Shown piece by piece: positions 34,530-44,174 of a DNA stretch of 64,000 nucleotides. Position 1 is the first letter of the stretch; every line of letters starts with the position of its first letter. The notes beneath the pieces are model-generated. The model saw only the letters and a list, made by a program, of their open reading frames with translations. It was not told the origin of the DNA and ran no database searches. The translations under genes were made by a program, and so were the position numbers. This DNA comes from Prevotella bivia DSM 20514 (lineage in GTDB: Bacteria; Bacteroidota; Bacteroidia; Bacteroidales; Bacteroidaceae): the NCBI RefSeq assembly GCF_000262545.1, contig NZ_JH660660.1, positions 1,264,975 through 1,328,974 of the forward strand, in the 5' to 3' direction.

Positions 34530-36782
34530 TTAATTTCTCGTTTTATTTTGGGCAGCGTAATAATTCATCAGGCAACCTTCCACCAAAATTGAGCGCTCGT
34601 CGGCAGTGAGGTTGGTGAAGTTAAGATGAATGTCTTTTATGCCATTGGCAGTAATCACCTTGCCATTGATTTCTTCCTTGCCAGAAACGATAGCCTCACG
34701 AATGCCAGGAATGAATACCATATCGCCAGAAGTATATTCAAACTTAGCATCTGCATCAAGAGTGAAAGGCACGATGCCCCAATTGATACAGTTGCTGCGG
34801 TAACGTTTGGTGGCATACTCGAAGCAGATGTTAGCGTCGCCACCCAATACTTTTTGGCAAGAAGCTGCCTGCTCGCGAGCAGAACCATCACCAGGACGAT
34901 TAGCAAATACACACGAACCGAATGAAGTATCTTCTGGCTTGGCATTCACTTTAGCCAAAGCATCGGCAATGTGCTGTGGGCATTTGCCATTGCGGCGTTC
35001 CAAATCCTCCTGTTGAATACGCTTACTGATTCCTACATATTCAGGAACTCGGCGTGAAAGGGCAAACTCGGAGAGCTTGAGCGGATTAGAGCGGTAACTT
35101 GATGTCTCGCCCGAAGGAATTAACTCGTCAGTAGTTGTTACTGGATCGTGAATAACGGCTGCCAATTCCAAGAGCATATTGTCCTGCATAGGATACATTT
35201 TTGGCCAGTCCTTGATATTTGGTCCATAGCGCAATTCCTGTGAGGCATCTGCCTTACCATATCCGTAATAAACACGGTTCTCGTAAATCTTAGCATCGAA
35301 ATCATATCCTGCGTGCTGATCATTGTACTCAAGATCAGTAGCGGCTGTGATAACACCACCATTAGCAGCGGTGGCAGCAATAGAACGAGCATCCATTAAT
35401 GCCACGAGTGAAATTTGTCCTTGACCAGGCTTAGAACCTTCACGATTAGGGAAGTTACGCGTGGTGTGGCGAATACTCAAGCCGTTATTTGAAGGTACAT
35501 CGCCTGCACCGAAGCAAGGACCGCAAAATGCAGGTTTGATAATCACACCTGCTTCGAGCAATTCCTCTGCAATCTTGTTGCGTGTAACCGACATATATAC
35601 TGGCACCGACTGAGGATAAGCTGACATAGTGAAGTAGTCGTTACCCACAGACTTGCTCTTTAGAATGGCTGCAGCTTCGCTGAGGTTGCCATAAGTACCA
35701 CCTGCACATCCAGCAATAATACCCTGGTCTGCCATTACCTTTCCATTCTTCACCTTATCAACGAGATGTACATCCACCTTGTCGCCGAAACGCTTCTTGG
35801 TATCTTCTTCTACCTGACGAAGAATCTCAACAGGGTTGGCTTGTAGTTCGTGGATAGAAAATGCGTTAGATGGGTGATAAGGGAGAGCTATCATAGACTC
35901 TTGCTTAGATAGGTCGATGCGGATCATAGAGTCGTAGTAAGCCACCTTGCCAGGTTCTAACACCTTGAATGCCTCTGGGCGATTGTGTTGCTCGTAGTGC
36001 TTCTTTACGGTATCATCAGTAATCCAAATCGAACTTAGACAAGTAGTCTCTGTGGTCATAATATCAATACCGTTACGGAAGTCAATAGGCAGATTGGCAA
36101 CGCCAGGTCCAGCAAATTCCAATACCTTGTTCTTTACAAAGCCACTCTCAAACACAGCCTTCACCAAGGAAATGGCAACATCATGAGGCCCAATACCTCT
36201 GCGAGGTTTGCCCTCAAGCCATACCAAAACCACTTCAGGGGCATTGATATCCCAAGTATTTTCAAGTAACTGTTTTACCAACTCTCCACCGCCTTCGCCG
36301 ACACCCATATTTCCTAGTGAGCCGTAGCGTGTATGACTGTCTGAACCTAAGATCATATTGCCGCATTTCACCATCGCCTCGCGAGCATATTGGTGGATAA
36401 CAGCAAGGTTGGTGGGAACATAGATACCACCGTATTTTTTGGCTGCAGAAAGACCAAAGATATGGTCGTCCTCGTTGATAGTTCCACCAACAGCACACAG
36501 TGAGTTATGGCAGTTGGTCATAGCATATGGTAGTGGGAATTTCTTCAAACCGCTAGCACGTGCTGTTTGGATGATACCAACGTAGGTAATATCGTGCGAC
36601 ATCATGGCATCAAACTTGATGCGCATTTTGTTACTCTTGTTACCTGTTACGTCGTGTGAACGCAGAATACCATAGGTAATCGTGTTTTCTCTTGCTTGTT
36701 CAGGTGAAGGCATACCCTCGCTCTTGGTAACTATTTCCTTACCATTGAGGAGATATACGCCTTGCTTCATTAATTCAATCAT
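34530..36782 (-). CDS. acn: Aconitate hydratase
   Basis: A 750-residue mitochondrial-type aconitase. The [4Fe-4S] cysteines are seen in IIAGCAGGTYGNLSE and KPAFCGPCFGAG. SDSHTRYGSLGNMGVGEGGG is the conserved substrate-loop segment, and the C-terminal swivelling domain starts near residue 560 (YVGISKRIQQEDLERRNG). It interconverts citrate and isocitrate. It lies between the citC-citG fusion (35-bp gap) and icd (36-bp gap), probably on the same transcript. Confidence 0.95.
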   Translation of the reverse strand: MIELMKQGVYLLNGKEIVTKSEGMPSPEQARENTITYGILRSHDVTGNKSNKMRIKFDAMMSHDITYVGIIQTARASGLKKFPLPYAMTNCHNSLCAVGGTINEDDHIFGLSAAKKYGGIYVPTNLAVIHQYAREAMVKCGNMILGSDSHTRYGSLGNMGVGEGGGELVKQLLENTWDINAPEVVLVWLEGKPRRGIGPHDVAISLVKAVFESGFVKNKVLEFAGPGVANLPIDFRNGIDIMTTETTCLSSIWITDDTVKKHYEQHNRPEAFKVLEPGKVAYYDSMIRIDLSKQESMIALPYHPSNAFSIHELQANPVEILRQVEEDTKKRFGDKVDVHLVDKVKNGKVMADQGIIAGCAGGTYGNLSEAAAILKSKSVGNDYFTMSAYPQSVPVYMSVTRNKIAEELLEAGVIIKPAFCGPCFGAGDVPSNNGLSIRHTTRNFPNREGSKPGQGQISLVALMDARSIAATAANGGVITAATDLEYNDQHAGYDFDAKIYENRVYYGYGKADASQELRYGPNIKDWPKMYPMQDNMLLELAAVIHDPVTTTDELIPSGETSSYRSNPLKLSEFALSRRVPEYVGISKRIQQEDLERRNGKCPQHIADALAKVNAKPEDTSFGSCVFANRPGDGSAREQAASCQKVLGGDANICFEYATKRYRSNCINWGIVPFTLDADAKFEYTSGDMVFIPGIREAIVSGKEEINGKVITANGIKDIHLNFTNLTADERSILVEGCLMNYYAAQNKTRN

Positions 36783-36817
36783 AATAGAAATTTAAAAGTT
36801 ATTATTAGTTCAAGTTC

Positions 36818-38683
36818 TTAATATTGCAAACTATGGATGAAAGCGGTGAGTGATAGCATGTCCGCACTGCCTCCTGGTGAGATGTTCTCTTGGATCATCC
36901 AGCGGTTCATCGCCTCTAATCCATCTAAAGTAAAGTTTTTCAATAAAATACCTGACCGCTCTTTAGTTTCTTTTACAGCTTTCTCGCCACCACGATAGAA
37001 CACGTTGGTATCGTTGAGCGAATACATAATAAAAAGGAGGGTCTTGTGGAAGCGATAAGGATCGGTTGCGCAATTCCCAAAGAACGGTAGCCACTGGGCA
37101 AATAGTTGTGGAAAGGCTTCGCAAGCATGTTCTCTTGCACCTGTAACATGATAGTGTGAGACAACCATCTCTCCGTGCGTTCCTTTTGTTTTAGGAAACT
37201 GTCGGGCTAGTGTGGAAATATTATGCCTAAGGAGTTCGATATCAATGACTTTCTTCTCATAATAGACATGAGCTGCCGATACGATAGTCAACCCTATTGC
37301 AAAAAGCGCACCCTTATAGGTGTTCACACCATGCGTAGCATGGAACATCGCTGTCTCTGCTTTCACACCAATGCGCCTGATTTCGTCATAGGACGGTAAG
37401 TCGGTTTGGAAACCGCTTTGCGCTAGACATACAAAATAGGGGCGTAGTGCTTTGATACTCTTATCCATCAAAAGGAAGTCCATGTCGTGGTGTGCGCCAT
37501 TGTCTTTGCAGTCAACAAGTCCTGGTTTGGGAGTTGTTTCTAATTCGTCGTGGAGAGCCTTTTCAGCTAGCTCCGCTATAATATAAGGTATGGTGGTAGG
37601 ATAAGCGATATCTGCAGCAGTAAGGAACTTTCTTTCTGATAGGTTCTTCCTGAGTTTGCTTGCACTCACAACACTATCAGTGTTTTCGGTAGAGTGTTCA
37701 TACGTCGTATGATCCATTTGCAAACGCTCTATTTCCCTTACTTCTATTCCTTTCGTAGGAAGTATCTTGTGCATCAGTTGGTTATATCGTCTTGTGAGCG
37801 AGTCGGTGGGCTCACTTCCCACAAATCGAACACTGATATTCAATGCTGGAGCAATGTGGTCGGCAAAAAGGTTCAAGTCGAGTTGTATCTGTGTATCAGT
37901 AGCGTCGTCAATACGTTTGAGGAAGTAGGTGGGGAACGTGTCAGACGAAATGACATATCGACTGCCATCGCATACGGTAACATTCTGTAGATCTGTACAT
38001 CCTGCTGTTACCATAGCTTTACGTTCTTCGTACGCAAATAGCGATTTATCTTCTCTCACCACCATTACAAGCAAGTGTGCTACCTCTTTGGCTGCCTGTT
38101 CCACCAAATAACGGTGTCCACGTGTAAAGGGATTGGCATTCATCACGATGATACCTCGCTTTTTCGTATGACAAGAACTTACTGAACTTTTGCAATCATT
38201 TTTCAAATCAGTGTTATTGCCATCTGTTGGAATAGCTTCTTTTTCAATAATATCATACAGCCTCTTCAAATCTTTGCAATAATCGTTTATATGTCCACCA
38301 TTCTCCATAAATATAGCTTGTGGTGCGGTGGCGAGCGTTTGGAAACCAAGGCTGGAAAAGATTGATACATTGTCAGGTTTGGTGAAAACCTTGATCGAGG
38401 AACATCCTTTTGTAGATGCTAGACATACCAAATGGGAAATAAGTTTTGCTCCCATACCTGTACCACGCAAAGTTTCGTCCACAGCCACACACTTGATAGT
38501 ATTGCCACATAAGCCTCCGCCAGCAAGGATTTCCTCCCCACCGTTAGCAAAGACCGCAGCATACACATCAACATCTTCCAAGCGTAGCGCATTGTCTGCA
38601 AGGAAAGATTCTACCTTTTGGCGAATCGGTTCCAGAGAAAGCGGTAACTCTCGAATTTCATACTCTCCGAACATAGGCTTCAA
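36818..38683 (-). CDS. citC: CitC-CitG fusion: citrate lyase ligase plus triphosphoribosyl-dephospho-CoA synthase
   Basis: A 621-residue fusion. Residues 1 to about 150 are the GNAT-like N-terminal domain of CitC (VDETLRGTGMGAKLISHLV). About 175-345 are its nucleotidyltransferase domain (RGIIVMNANPFTRGHRYLVE). About 365-621 are CitG (ETTPKPGLVDCKDNGAHHDM, TKGTHGEMVVSHYHVTGARE, SPGGSADML). CitC acetylates the prosthetic group of citrate lyase, and CitG makes its precursor. The two are usually separate; CitX-CitG fusion is the better known arrangement. Its start overlaps citX by 26 bp. Confidence 0.9.
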   Translation of the reverse strand: MKPMFGEYEIRELPLSLEPIRQKVESFLADNALRLEDVDVYAAVFANGGEEILAGGGLCGNTIKCVAVDETLRGTGMGAKLISHLVCLASTKGCSSIKVFTKPDNVSIFSSLGFQTLATAPQAIFMENGGHINDYCKDLKRLYDIIEKEAIPTDGNNTDLKNDCKSSVSSCHTKKRGIIVMNANPFTRGHRYLVEQAAKEVAHLLVMVVREDKSLFAYEERKAMVTAGCTDLQNVTVCDGSRYVISSDTFPTYFLKRIDDATDTQIQLDLNLFADHIAPALNISVRFVGSEPTDSLTRRYNQLMHKILPTKGIEVREIERLQMDHTTYEHSTENTDSVVSASKLRKNLSERKFLTAADIAYPTTIPYIIAELAEKALHDELETTPKPGLVDCKDNGAHHDMDFLLMDKSIKALRPYFVCLAQSGFQTDLPSYDEIRRIGVKAETAMFHATHGVNTYKGALFAIGLTIVSAAHVYYEKKVIDIELLRHNISTLARQFPKTKGTHGEMVVSHYHVTGAREHACEAFPQLFAQWLPFFGNCATDPYRFHKTLLFIMYSLNDTNVFYRGGEKAVKETKERSGILLKNFTLDGLEAMNRWMIQENISPGGSADMLSLTAFIHSLQY

Positions 38684-39176
38684 TCATTTGGGCTATTTTA
38701 TGCTGTAATTCTTCTTGGGTGTGGGTGTGATTGCGCATACAATAACGAGCCTCATTATCGCAGATCAGGCATTTGCGTGGTGCTTCGCCAATTGCTAAAC
38801 GAGGTATTGGATGCCCCTCCTCGTTGATTACATCTACATCGAATAGACGCCCTAAGGGGTGAGAATCTTCTATTTGGCAGGCGATGTGTTTAGCTTTTTC
38901 TTTTGGGAGCGTGGTGAGCAGATAAGCCTCGTAGCCTGTTTCTAGGTCGCGTTTTTGCAAATCTATCGTATTTCCCATAAAGTGCTGCTGAATAGCCTCC
39001 ACTGCCGCATGAGCAACTGTCAACGATAGAGAATTACGCTTAACATTCCCAGGCATGATAACCGTAAGGCATACTAATGTAGTATAGGGATAGGCATTGA
39101 TAAGTTCTAGTTGCTTTGCCCATCGTTGCTCACGGCTTTGTAGGAGTTCGTTAAGTGTAATTCTTCTCGTTGTCAT
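38658..39176 (-). CDS. citX: Apo-citrate lyase phosphoribosyl-dephospho-CoA transferase
   Basis: A 172-residue CitX. LLQSREQRWAKQLELI, HPLGRLFDVDVI and RKCLICDNEARYCMRNHTHT are the family blocks. It attaches the prosthetic group to the Ser of CitD. It lies 18 bp after citF and overlaps the citC-citG start by 26 bp. Confidence 0.9.
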   Translation of the reverse strand: MTTRRITLNELLQSREQRWAKQLELINAYPYTTLVCLTVIMPGNVKRNSLSLTVAHAAVEAIQQHFMGNTIDLQKRDLETGYEAYLLTTLPKEKAKHIACQIEDSHPLGRLFDVDVINEEGHPIPRLAIGEAPRKCLICDNEARYCMRNHTHTQEELQHKIAQMIEAYVRRV

Positions 39177-39194
39177 GATGTATTAATGTAGTTT

Positions 39195-40736
39195 TTAATC
39201 TACAATATTGCGGATAACATCCATTACAGAGCCATCGCGGTTCATTACCACGCCCACTACTTTATCGCCGAATGGCAATGGATCGGCATCACCGATAATC
39301 TTGTGTGCCTGCTCTTTGAGTATTTGAATATCCACGATGTTCAAACCAGCTTTCTTTAGTCTTTCTGCTATTTCAGGACGGCGTGGGTTTACAGCTATGC
39401 CATATTCTGTAACAACAACATCTACGGTAGATCCAGGAGTAATTAGAGTTGTTACGTTCTCTACAACACAAGGTATTCTGCCACGAAGCAAAGGACAAAC
39501 GATAATAGATAGCGCTGAGTCGGCAGCCGTATCTGGGTGTCCACCTATGGCACCACGAATAATACCATCGCTTCCTACGAGAACATTGACATTGAAATTA
39601 ATATCCACTTCAAGGGCAGAGAGGATAACGATGTCAAGATAGTGGGTTGCAGAACCTGCTTCATCGGCAGAAGCATATTCGTTAGCTGAAACTCCTTTAT
39701 GCATTGGATCGTTCTTCAACGACTCTGCAGCTACTTTGTCGAACGACTGTACATCTATGAGACGATCAATTAGTCCTTCATTGTGCATCTTCACCATATG
39801 GGCAGTAATACCTCCGAGAGCAAAGCTTGCCTTTATACCTTGATCAATCATACACTCACGAATGTATTTCACAGCAGCTAATGAGGCACCGCCTGAACCA
39901 GTCTGAATGGAGAAACCATTCTTAAAATAACCACTATTAATAATCACCTTTGCAGCTTGTTGTGCAAGGAGGATGTCTCGTGGATTCTTAGTGTCACGAA
40001 TAGCACCTGAAGAAATCTTAGAAGAGTCGCCAACTGAATCCACTACAACAACAAAATCAACATTAGCTTCTGAAATGGCGTTATGGATATTTGGAAATGC
40101 TACGAGGTCGTCTGTCAGGATTACAACCTTATCTGCATTCTGAGCGTCAGGAAGTGCATAACCTAAAGAACCGCAGATAGATTTTGCATTCTCTGAGCTA
40201 GAATATCCGCAAGCATTGCCCAAAGGATCGGACGATGATGCGCCCAAGAAAGCTACATCAATGTGCAATTCATCGTTCTTGATGGCACTGCCACGACCAC
40301 CGTGTGAACGGAAGATGACAGGCTCTTTCATCAAACCATGAGAAATCTCGGTAGCAAGGTCGCCGCGCAAACCTGATGTGGAAATTTTTGTAATCACACC
40401 ATTCTTGATATGTTCTATCAATGGTTTATGAACATCCTGAAGACTAGAAGCTGCTAAATGTAGATCCTTAAATCCCATCTCTGCTAACTTATCTACTACC
40501 ATATTCACAACCTTATCACCAGCGCGGAAATGATGATGGAAAGAAATTGTCATACCGTCTTTCAACCCCGATTTGCGGATAGCTTCTTCCAATGTAACCA
40601 ATTTGCTACAAGTCTTCTGCATATCCATTTTGGGGGCTATCGCTTTGGACAGAGCAGTATTATCATTATATACTTTCTTATTTAATTTAGCAGCCTGCTC
40701 TTTTATCATAGCTGCTCTTTCCTGTATGTTGTTCAT
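39195..40736 (-). CDS. citF: Citrate lyase alpha subunit (citrate:acetyl-ACP transferase)
   Basis: A 513-residue CitF. It shows MTISFHHHFRAGDKVVNMV, STSGLRGDLATEISHGLM and IGGHPDTAADS, with the C-terminal VTEYGIAVNPRRPEIAERLK. It exchanges acetyl for citryl on the CitD acyl carrier. It overlaps citE by 4 bp (40733-40736), indicating translational coupling. Confidence 0.95.
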   Translation of the reverse strand: MNNIQERAAMIKEQAAKLNKKVYNDNTALSKAIAPKMDMQKTCSKLVTLEEAIRKSGLKDGMTISFHHHFRAGDKVVNMVVDKLAEMGFKDLHLAASSLQDVHKPLIEHIKNGVITKISTSGLRGDLATEISHGLMKEPVIFRSHGGRGSAIKNDELHIDVAFLGASSSDPLGNACGYSSSENAKSICGSLGYALPDAQNADKVVILTDDLVAFPNIHNAISEANVDFVVVVDSVGDSSKISSGAIRDTKNPRDILLAQQAAKVIINSGYFKNGFSIQTGSGGASLAAVKYIRECMIDQGIKASFALGGITAHMVKMHNEGLIDRLIDVQSFDKVAAESLKNDPMHKGVSANEYASADEAGSATHYLDIVILSALEVDINFNVNVLVGSDGIIRGAIGGHPDTAADSALSIIVCPLLRGRIPCVVENVTTLITPGSTVDVVVTEYGIAVNPRRPEIAERLKKAGLNIVDIQILKEQAHKIIGDADPLPFGDKVVGVVMNRDGSVMDVIRNIVD

Positions 40737-41623
40737 TGTATGTCCTCCTTTGTTAAGATACCCGATGCGATGGCAAGATCGATGGTACGCTGTGCTCTGA
40801 TTACTACAGGACGGTCAACCATCTTGCCGTTTACTGCGATTACACCACTTCCTTTCTCGGCAGCCTCTTTAATGGCAGCGAGAATGGTACGAGCTTTCTC
40901 AATATCTTTCTCCTTTGGTGCGAAAACCTCATTGATAATCTCAATCTGACGTGGATTGATAATGGATTTTCCATCGAAGCCCATACGCTTGATGAGTTCT
41001 ACTTCATTGCGGAATGCTTCCATATCATTCAGATTAGAGAATACAGTGTCAAGTGCATCAATGCCAGCAGCTCTTGCAGCCACCACGATAGTTTCGCGAG
41101 CTAGTTGAAGTTCTGTTCCTTCTTTGGTACGTTGTGTTTTGAGGTTAGCACTGTAATCTTCAGCACCTAATGCAATGCCCATCATTCTCTTAGATGCAGT
41201 AGCAATATCGTAAGCATTTACAATACCTAAGGCACTCTCAATGGCAGCCATAATCTGAGTTCTTCCTACGCAACCGAGTTCTTTCTCCACACGTTCTATT
41301 TCTGCCTCTACTTCACGCACCTCATCGGCAGTTTCGGTCTTTGGCATTCGGATTACATCTACACCACCTTTCACTACGGCTTCAACATCTTTCTTACCAT
41401 AAGGAGTGTTTAGGGGATTGATGCGTACTACTCGTTCTATATTTCCATAGTCGATGGTTTTTAGCGCATTGTGTACCAACATACGGGCAGCATCTTTTTC
41501 TGCCATTGTTACCGAATCCTCAAGGTCGAGCATGATAGAATCGGGGTGGTAAATATAAGCATCCTGCATCATACTAGGATTGTTGCCTGGTATGAACATC
41601 ATCGTTCTTCTTAATCTTTCCAT
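40733..41623 (-). CDS. citE: Citrate lyase beta subunit (citryl-ACP lyase)
   Basis: A 296-residue CitE of the HpcH/HpaI fold. RRTMMFIPGNNPSMMQDAYI and DSIMLDLEDSVTMAEKDAAR (metal-binding Glu/Asp), with IMAAIESALGIVNAY and GRKSIINPRQ-like FDGKSIINPRQIEIIN, are all typical. It cleaves citryl-ACP into acetyl-ACP and oxaloacetate. It sits between citD and citF. Confidence 0.95.
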   Translation of the reverse strand: MERLRRTMMFIPGNNPSMMQDAYIYHPDSIMLDLEDSVTMAEKDAARMLVHNALKTIDYGNIERVVRINPLNTPYGKKDVEAVVKGGVDVIRMPKTETADEVREVEAEIERVEKELGCVGRTQIMAAIESALGIVNAYDIATASKRMMGIALGAEDYSANLKTQRTKEGTELQLARETIVVAARAAGIDALDTVFSNLNDMEAFRNEVELIKRMGFDGKSIINPRQIEIINEVFAPKEKDIEKARTILAAIKEAAEKGSGVIAVNGKMVDRPVVIRAQRTIDLAIASGILTKEDIQ

Positions 41624-41654
41624 AGGGTTAATAATGAAATGTTAGTAATAAGGG

Positions 41655-41933
41655 TTATGCCCATACATCTTTGCCTGTAGCACGAACTGCAGCGGTAGTT
41701 ACACGGGCACGAATGGTACAGTCCAAAGCTCCTTTATCAACAGCTTTCACAATAGCATTTTCGATGCCTAACCCAGTTAATGTTTCTCCGATTACTTTCT
41801 TGATTTGTCCGCCAAACTGATATTCAACGGAACTTTCAAGAATGATTTGCAACCCTTCAGCTTCGGAGGGCGAAATCTGGATGAAGATGTCGCCAGACTC
41901 CATCGTTCCAGCATACGCTTTTTCCAATTCCAT
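41655..41933 (-). CDS. citD: Citrate lyase acyl carrier (gamma) subunit
   Basis: A 92-residue CitD. AGTMESGDIFIQISPSE holds the Ser that carries the triphosphoribosyl-dephospho-CoA arm (SGD), and KGALDCTIRARVTTAAVRAT is the C-terminal signature. ATG at 41933 is preferred; the frame could be extended four codons to a TTG. It is the first gene of the citrate cluster, and the region upstream is a long non-coding leader. Confidence 0.92.
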   Translation of the reverse strand: MELEKAYAGTMESGDIFIQISPSEAEGLQIILESSVEYQFGGQIKKVIGETLTGLGIENAIVKAVDKGALDCTIRARVTTAAVRATGKDVWA

Positions 41934-42703
41934 AGTTAGATACAATTATATTAATAGATTTACTTAGTTATTATTATCATAGTGGTATACAAGAACAGTA
42001 ATAACACCCCGATTATGCGTGGCTATCTTTTAACTGTCATGTATCCTAAATTAATTTTCAAAGCGTCTTCTTTCTACACCTAGTTGAAGGAGTGTTTTGA
42101 AGAACTTGCGATGATAGTAGGTTTCCAGCTTTGTCGCTCTTAATACGAATGGATTCCCTTTTGATCGCACTTGTGAGCCAATTGCGTTTCAAAAGTAAAT
42201 ATAATATTTCACACAAAGAAATTATATGCACTTTTTTACACGCCAGACTGTTTATTTTCGTTAAAAAAAAGATTCTGTGCAGCTAGCACTTTATTAAATA
42301 TGTGAGCAAAGTATTTAATGCTCAAAGAAATTATATAGAAAAATCCCCAGCAAAGATAGGTTTTTGCTAGGGATTTGGAACGATATATTGAGTGCAACAC
42401 TAAGGGGGGGGGACGAATATTCTTTTACCATCTGCCGTGATATTTATAGTGTCCTAAGTGGCGTCCGTTGTCGTGATGGCGTTTCCATCCTTTATTGCGA
42501 TGTTTCCATTCTCTTTCATTGTATCTTGCTTTGCGCGAGTCAACGCTGCGAAGATAGCGATAGTTGATATTATATACTCTTTCGTATTCTCTTTGTGAGC
42601 AACCTATCTTATGCAAATATACATGAAACAAAACAGTATGAAAAAGGTGATTTTCCTAAGTGTTGATAGGAAAATATCTAAAACAGATCGGGGTATTTCC
42701 TAT
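41934..42703. other. Intergenic region upstream of the citrate cluster
   Basis: 770 bp without a supported gene. On the minus strand TACTTTTG at 42190-42197 is a possible -7 box for citD, which would leave a leader of about 250 nt. A hairpin lies at 42341-42376. A basic, His/Arg/Tyr-rich ORF of 68 codons (minus, 42425-42631) has no recognised family and may be a decayed gene. A run of eight G at 42403-42412 (interrupted by the start GGGG) is unusual for this AT-rich genome. Confidence 0.4.
42341..42376 (-). terminator. Hairpin downstream of aroB operon
   Basis: AAATCCC-c-AGCAAA (42341-42354) pairs with TTTGCT-a-GGGATTT (42363-42376). On the minus strand a short T-run follows. It lies about 330 bp beyond aroB; the same stem contains a TATCTTTG sequence, so it could instead overlap a promoter. 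Confidence 0.45.
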
Positions 42704-43753
42704 TTACCCTTCTCTAAAAAAATCAAGTGCTTCTTTAACTTCTTCCTCTGTAATAATTTGGTCAATGTGGATATTTCCTATTTCTGTAAGAAGCGTTACA
42801 TTGATTTCATTGTTGCGATTCTTTTTATCGTGGTGCATGTATTCAATGAGTTCAAGATAATCGTCGCAGGTAATAGGAAGCACACCATAGTATTCACGAA
42901 TGAAACGAACAGTTTGTCGTAGTTTATCTGTAGGGAAGCCCCTCTTTGTGGCTGCAATGAAAAGTTCAGAGATGAGCCCATAAGCTACAGCATATCCATG
43001 CAGGATAGGGGTGCGGTGCATTGCCCAAGTTTCGAAAGCATGCCCAAAGGTATGCCCAAGGTTTAGGGCTTTGCGAATATTTTTTTCTTTAGGATCTTGT
43101 TCTACAATATTCTCTTTTATTTCAACGCTCTTGGCTAACATTGGATCTAATTGATCAAGATTAGGATTTGCGAGGTCAAAGTTGATAAGGTCAGCCCACA
43201 TCGTTTCATTGGCAATGAGTCCATGCTTCAACATCTCTGCATACCCGCTTCGAATGTTTTCAGTGTCTAAAGTTTTCAACCATTGTGTATTCAATATAAC
43301 AAAACTTGAATCGTTGAATACACCGATTTCATTTTTTAAACCTCCAAAGTTAATACCTGTCTTTCCGCCTACACTAGCATCTACCATAGCAAGTAGGGTA
43401 GTGGGGATATTGATAAAGTTGATGCCACGTTTGAAAGTGGAAGCAGCAAAGCCTCCAAGATCTGTTATCATTCCCCCTCCAAGGTTGATCAACAACGAAT
43501 GACGAGTAGCTCCATACGCTTGTAAAGCAGTCCAAACATGTGAAAGAGAGTTAAGGTCTTTATGCAAATCAGATGCTTTGAGTGTAATGACATCTGCTTT
43601 CTTCAAGCCATGAAAACTCTTAATAAGTGGTAAGCATAGTTCTTTGGTATGCTCATCTACTAAGATAAAAGTCTTATCATGTTCACATTCTGCGATAGCG
43701 ATAGCCAAATCGGTTTGGAAGTTTTTGGAGCTTATTATGCGTTGTTTCATCAT
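42704..43753 (-). CDS. aroB: 3-dehydroquinate synthase
   Basis: A 349-residue AroB. NAD-binding and active-site blocks are seen: LLINLGGGMITDLGGFAAST, FINIPTTLLAMVDASVGGKTGINF (conserved PTTLLA and GGKTG), LKHGLIAN and LGHTFGHAFETWA with zinc ligands. It converts DAHP to 3-dehydroquinate in the shikimate pathway. It immediately follows the S4-domain gene with no gap, in an operon with pth and rplY. Confidence 0.95.
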   Translation of the reverse strand: MMKQRIISSKNFQTDLAIAIAECEHDKTFILVDEHTKELCLPLIKSFHGLKKADVITLKASDLHKDLNSLSHVWTALQAYGATRHSLLINLGGGMITDLGGFAASTFKRGINFINIPTTLLAMVDASVGGKTGINFGGLKNEIGVFNDSSFVILNTQWLKTLDTENIRSGYAEMLKHGLIANETMWADLINFDLANPNLDQLDPMLAKSVEIKENIVEQDPKEKNIRKALNLGHTFGHAFETWAMHRTPILHGYAVAYGLISELFIAATKRGFPTDKLRQTVRFIREYYGVLPITCDDYLELIEYMHHDKKNRNNEINVTLLTEIGNIHIDQIITEEEVKEALDFFREG

Positions 43754-44173
43754 TTATTCTTCATCAAACATTTCATCGTCATCAAAATTAAAGTCGGTTG
43801 GATCAATGAAAGCATCCATAGCACGGCGATCTTTCTTTGTAGGACGTCCAGAGCCTCTTGCCCTATCTACAAAGCCACTAATACGGCTCATTTCTAACAG
43901 TTCGTATTGCTTAGCTTCGGTAACATTTTCGTAAACTTCTGGTATGAATTTAGCTCCGACACGCTGTTCAATGGTTTTGAGAACTTTAAACGAATACGTA
44001 ATAGGTGATTTCTTAACGCTTACCACATCACCCACTTTTACATTGTGTGAAGGCTTGCGATTGATGCCACCCACACTGACACGTCCATTCTTACAAGCAT
44101 TAGAAGCTAAGGATCGCGTTTTAAATATACGTGCAGCCCAAAGCCATTTATCTATTCGTGCTATGTCGCTCAT
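43754..44173 (-). CDS. hslR: S4-domain RNA-binding protein, Hsp15-like
   Basis: A 139-residue protein. RIDKWLWAARIFKTRSLASNACKNGRVSVG is the S4 domain (written here in parts: RIDKWLWAARIFKTR and NACKNGRVSVGG). The tail is basic and then acidic (GRPTKKDRRAMDAF, FNFDDDEMFDEE). Hsp15 rescues stalled 50S subunits carrying peptidyl-tRNA, which suits its place directly after pth. Confidence 0.88.
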   Translation of the reverse strand: MSDIARIDKWLWAARIFKTRSLASNACKNGRVSVGGINRKPSHNVKVGDVVSVKKSPITYSFKVLKTIEQRVGAKFIPEVYENVTEAKQYELLEMSRISGFVDRARGSGRPTKKDRRAMDAFIDPTDFNFDDDEMFDEE

Positions 44174-44174
44174 G

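Noticed and set aside
42425..42631. Basic 68-codon ORF upstream of aroB terminator region
   Set aside because: It is rich in Arg, His and Tyr with no family match and no clear promoter; mentioned only as a possible decayed gene.
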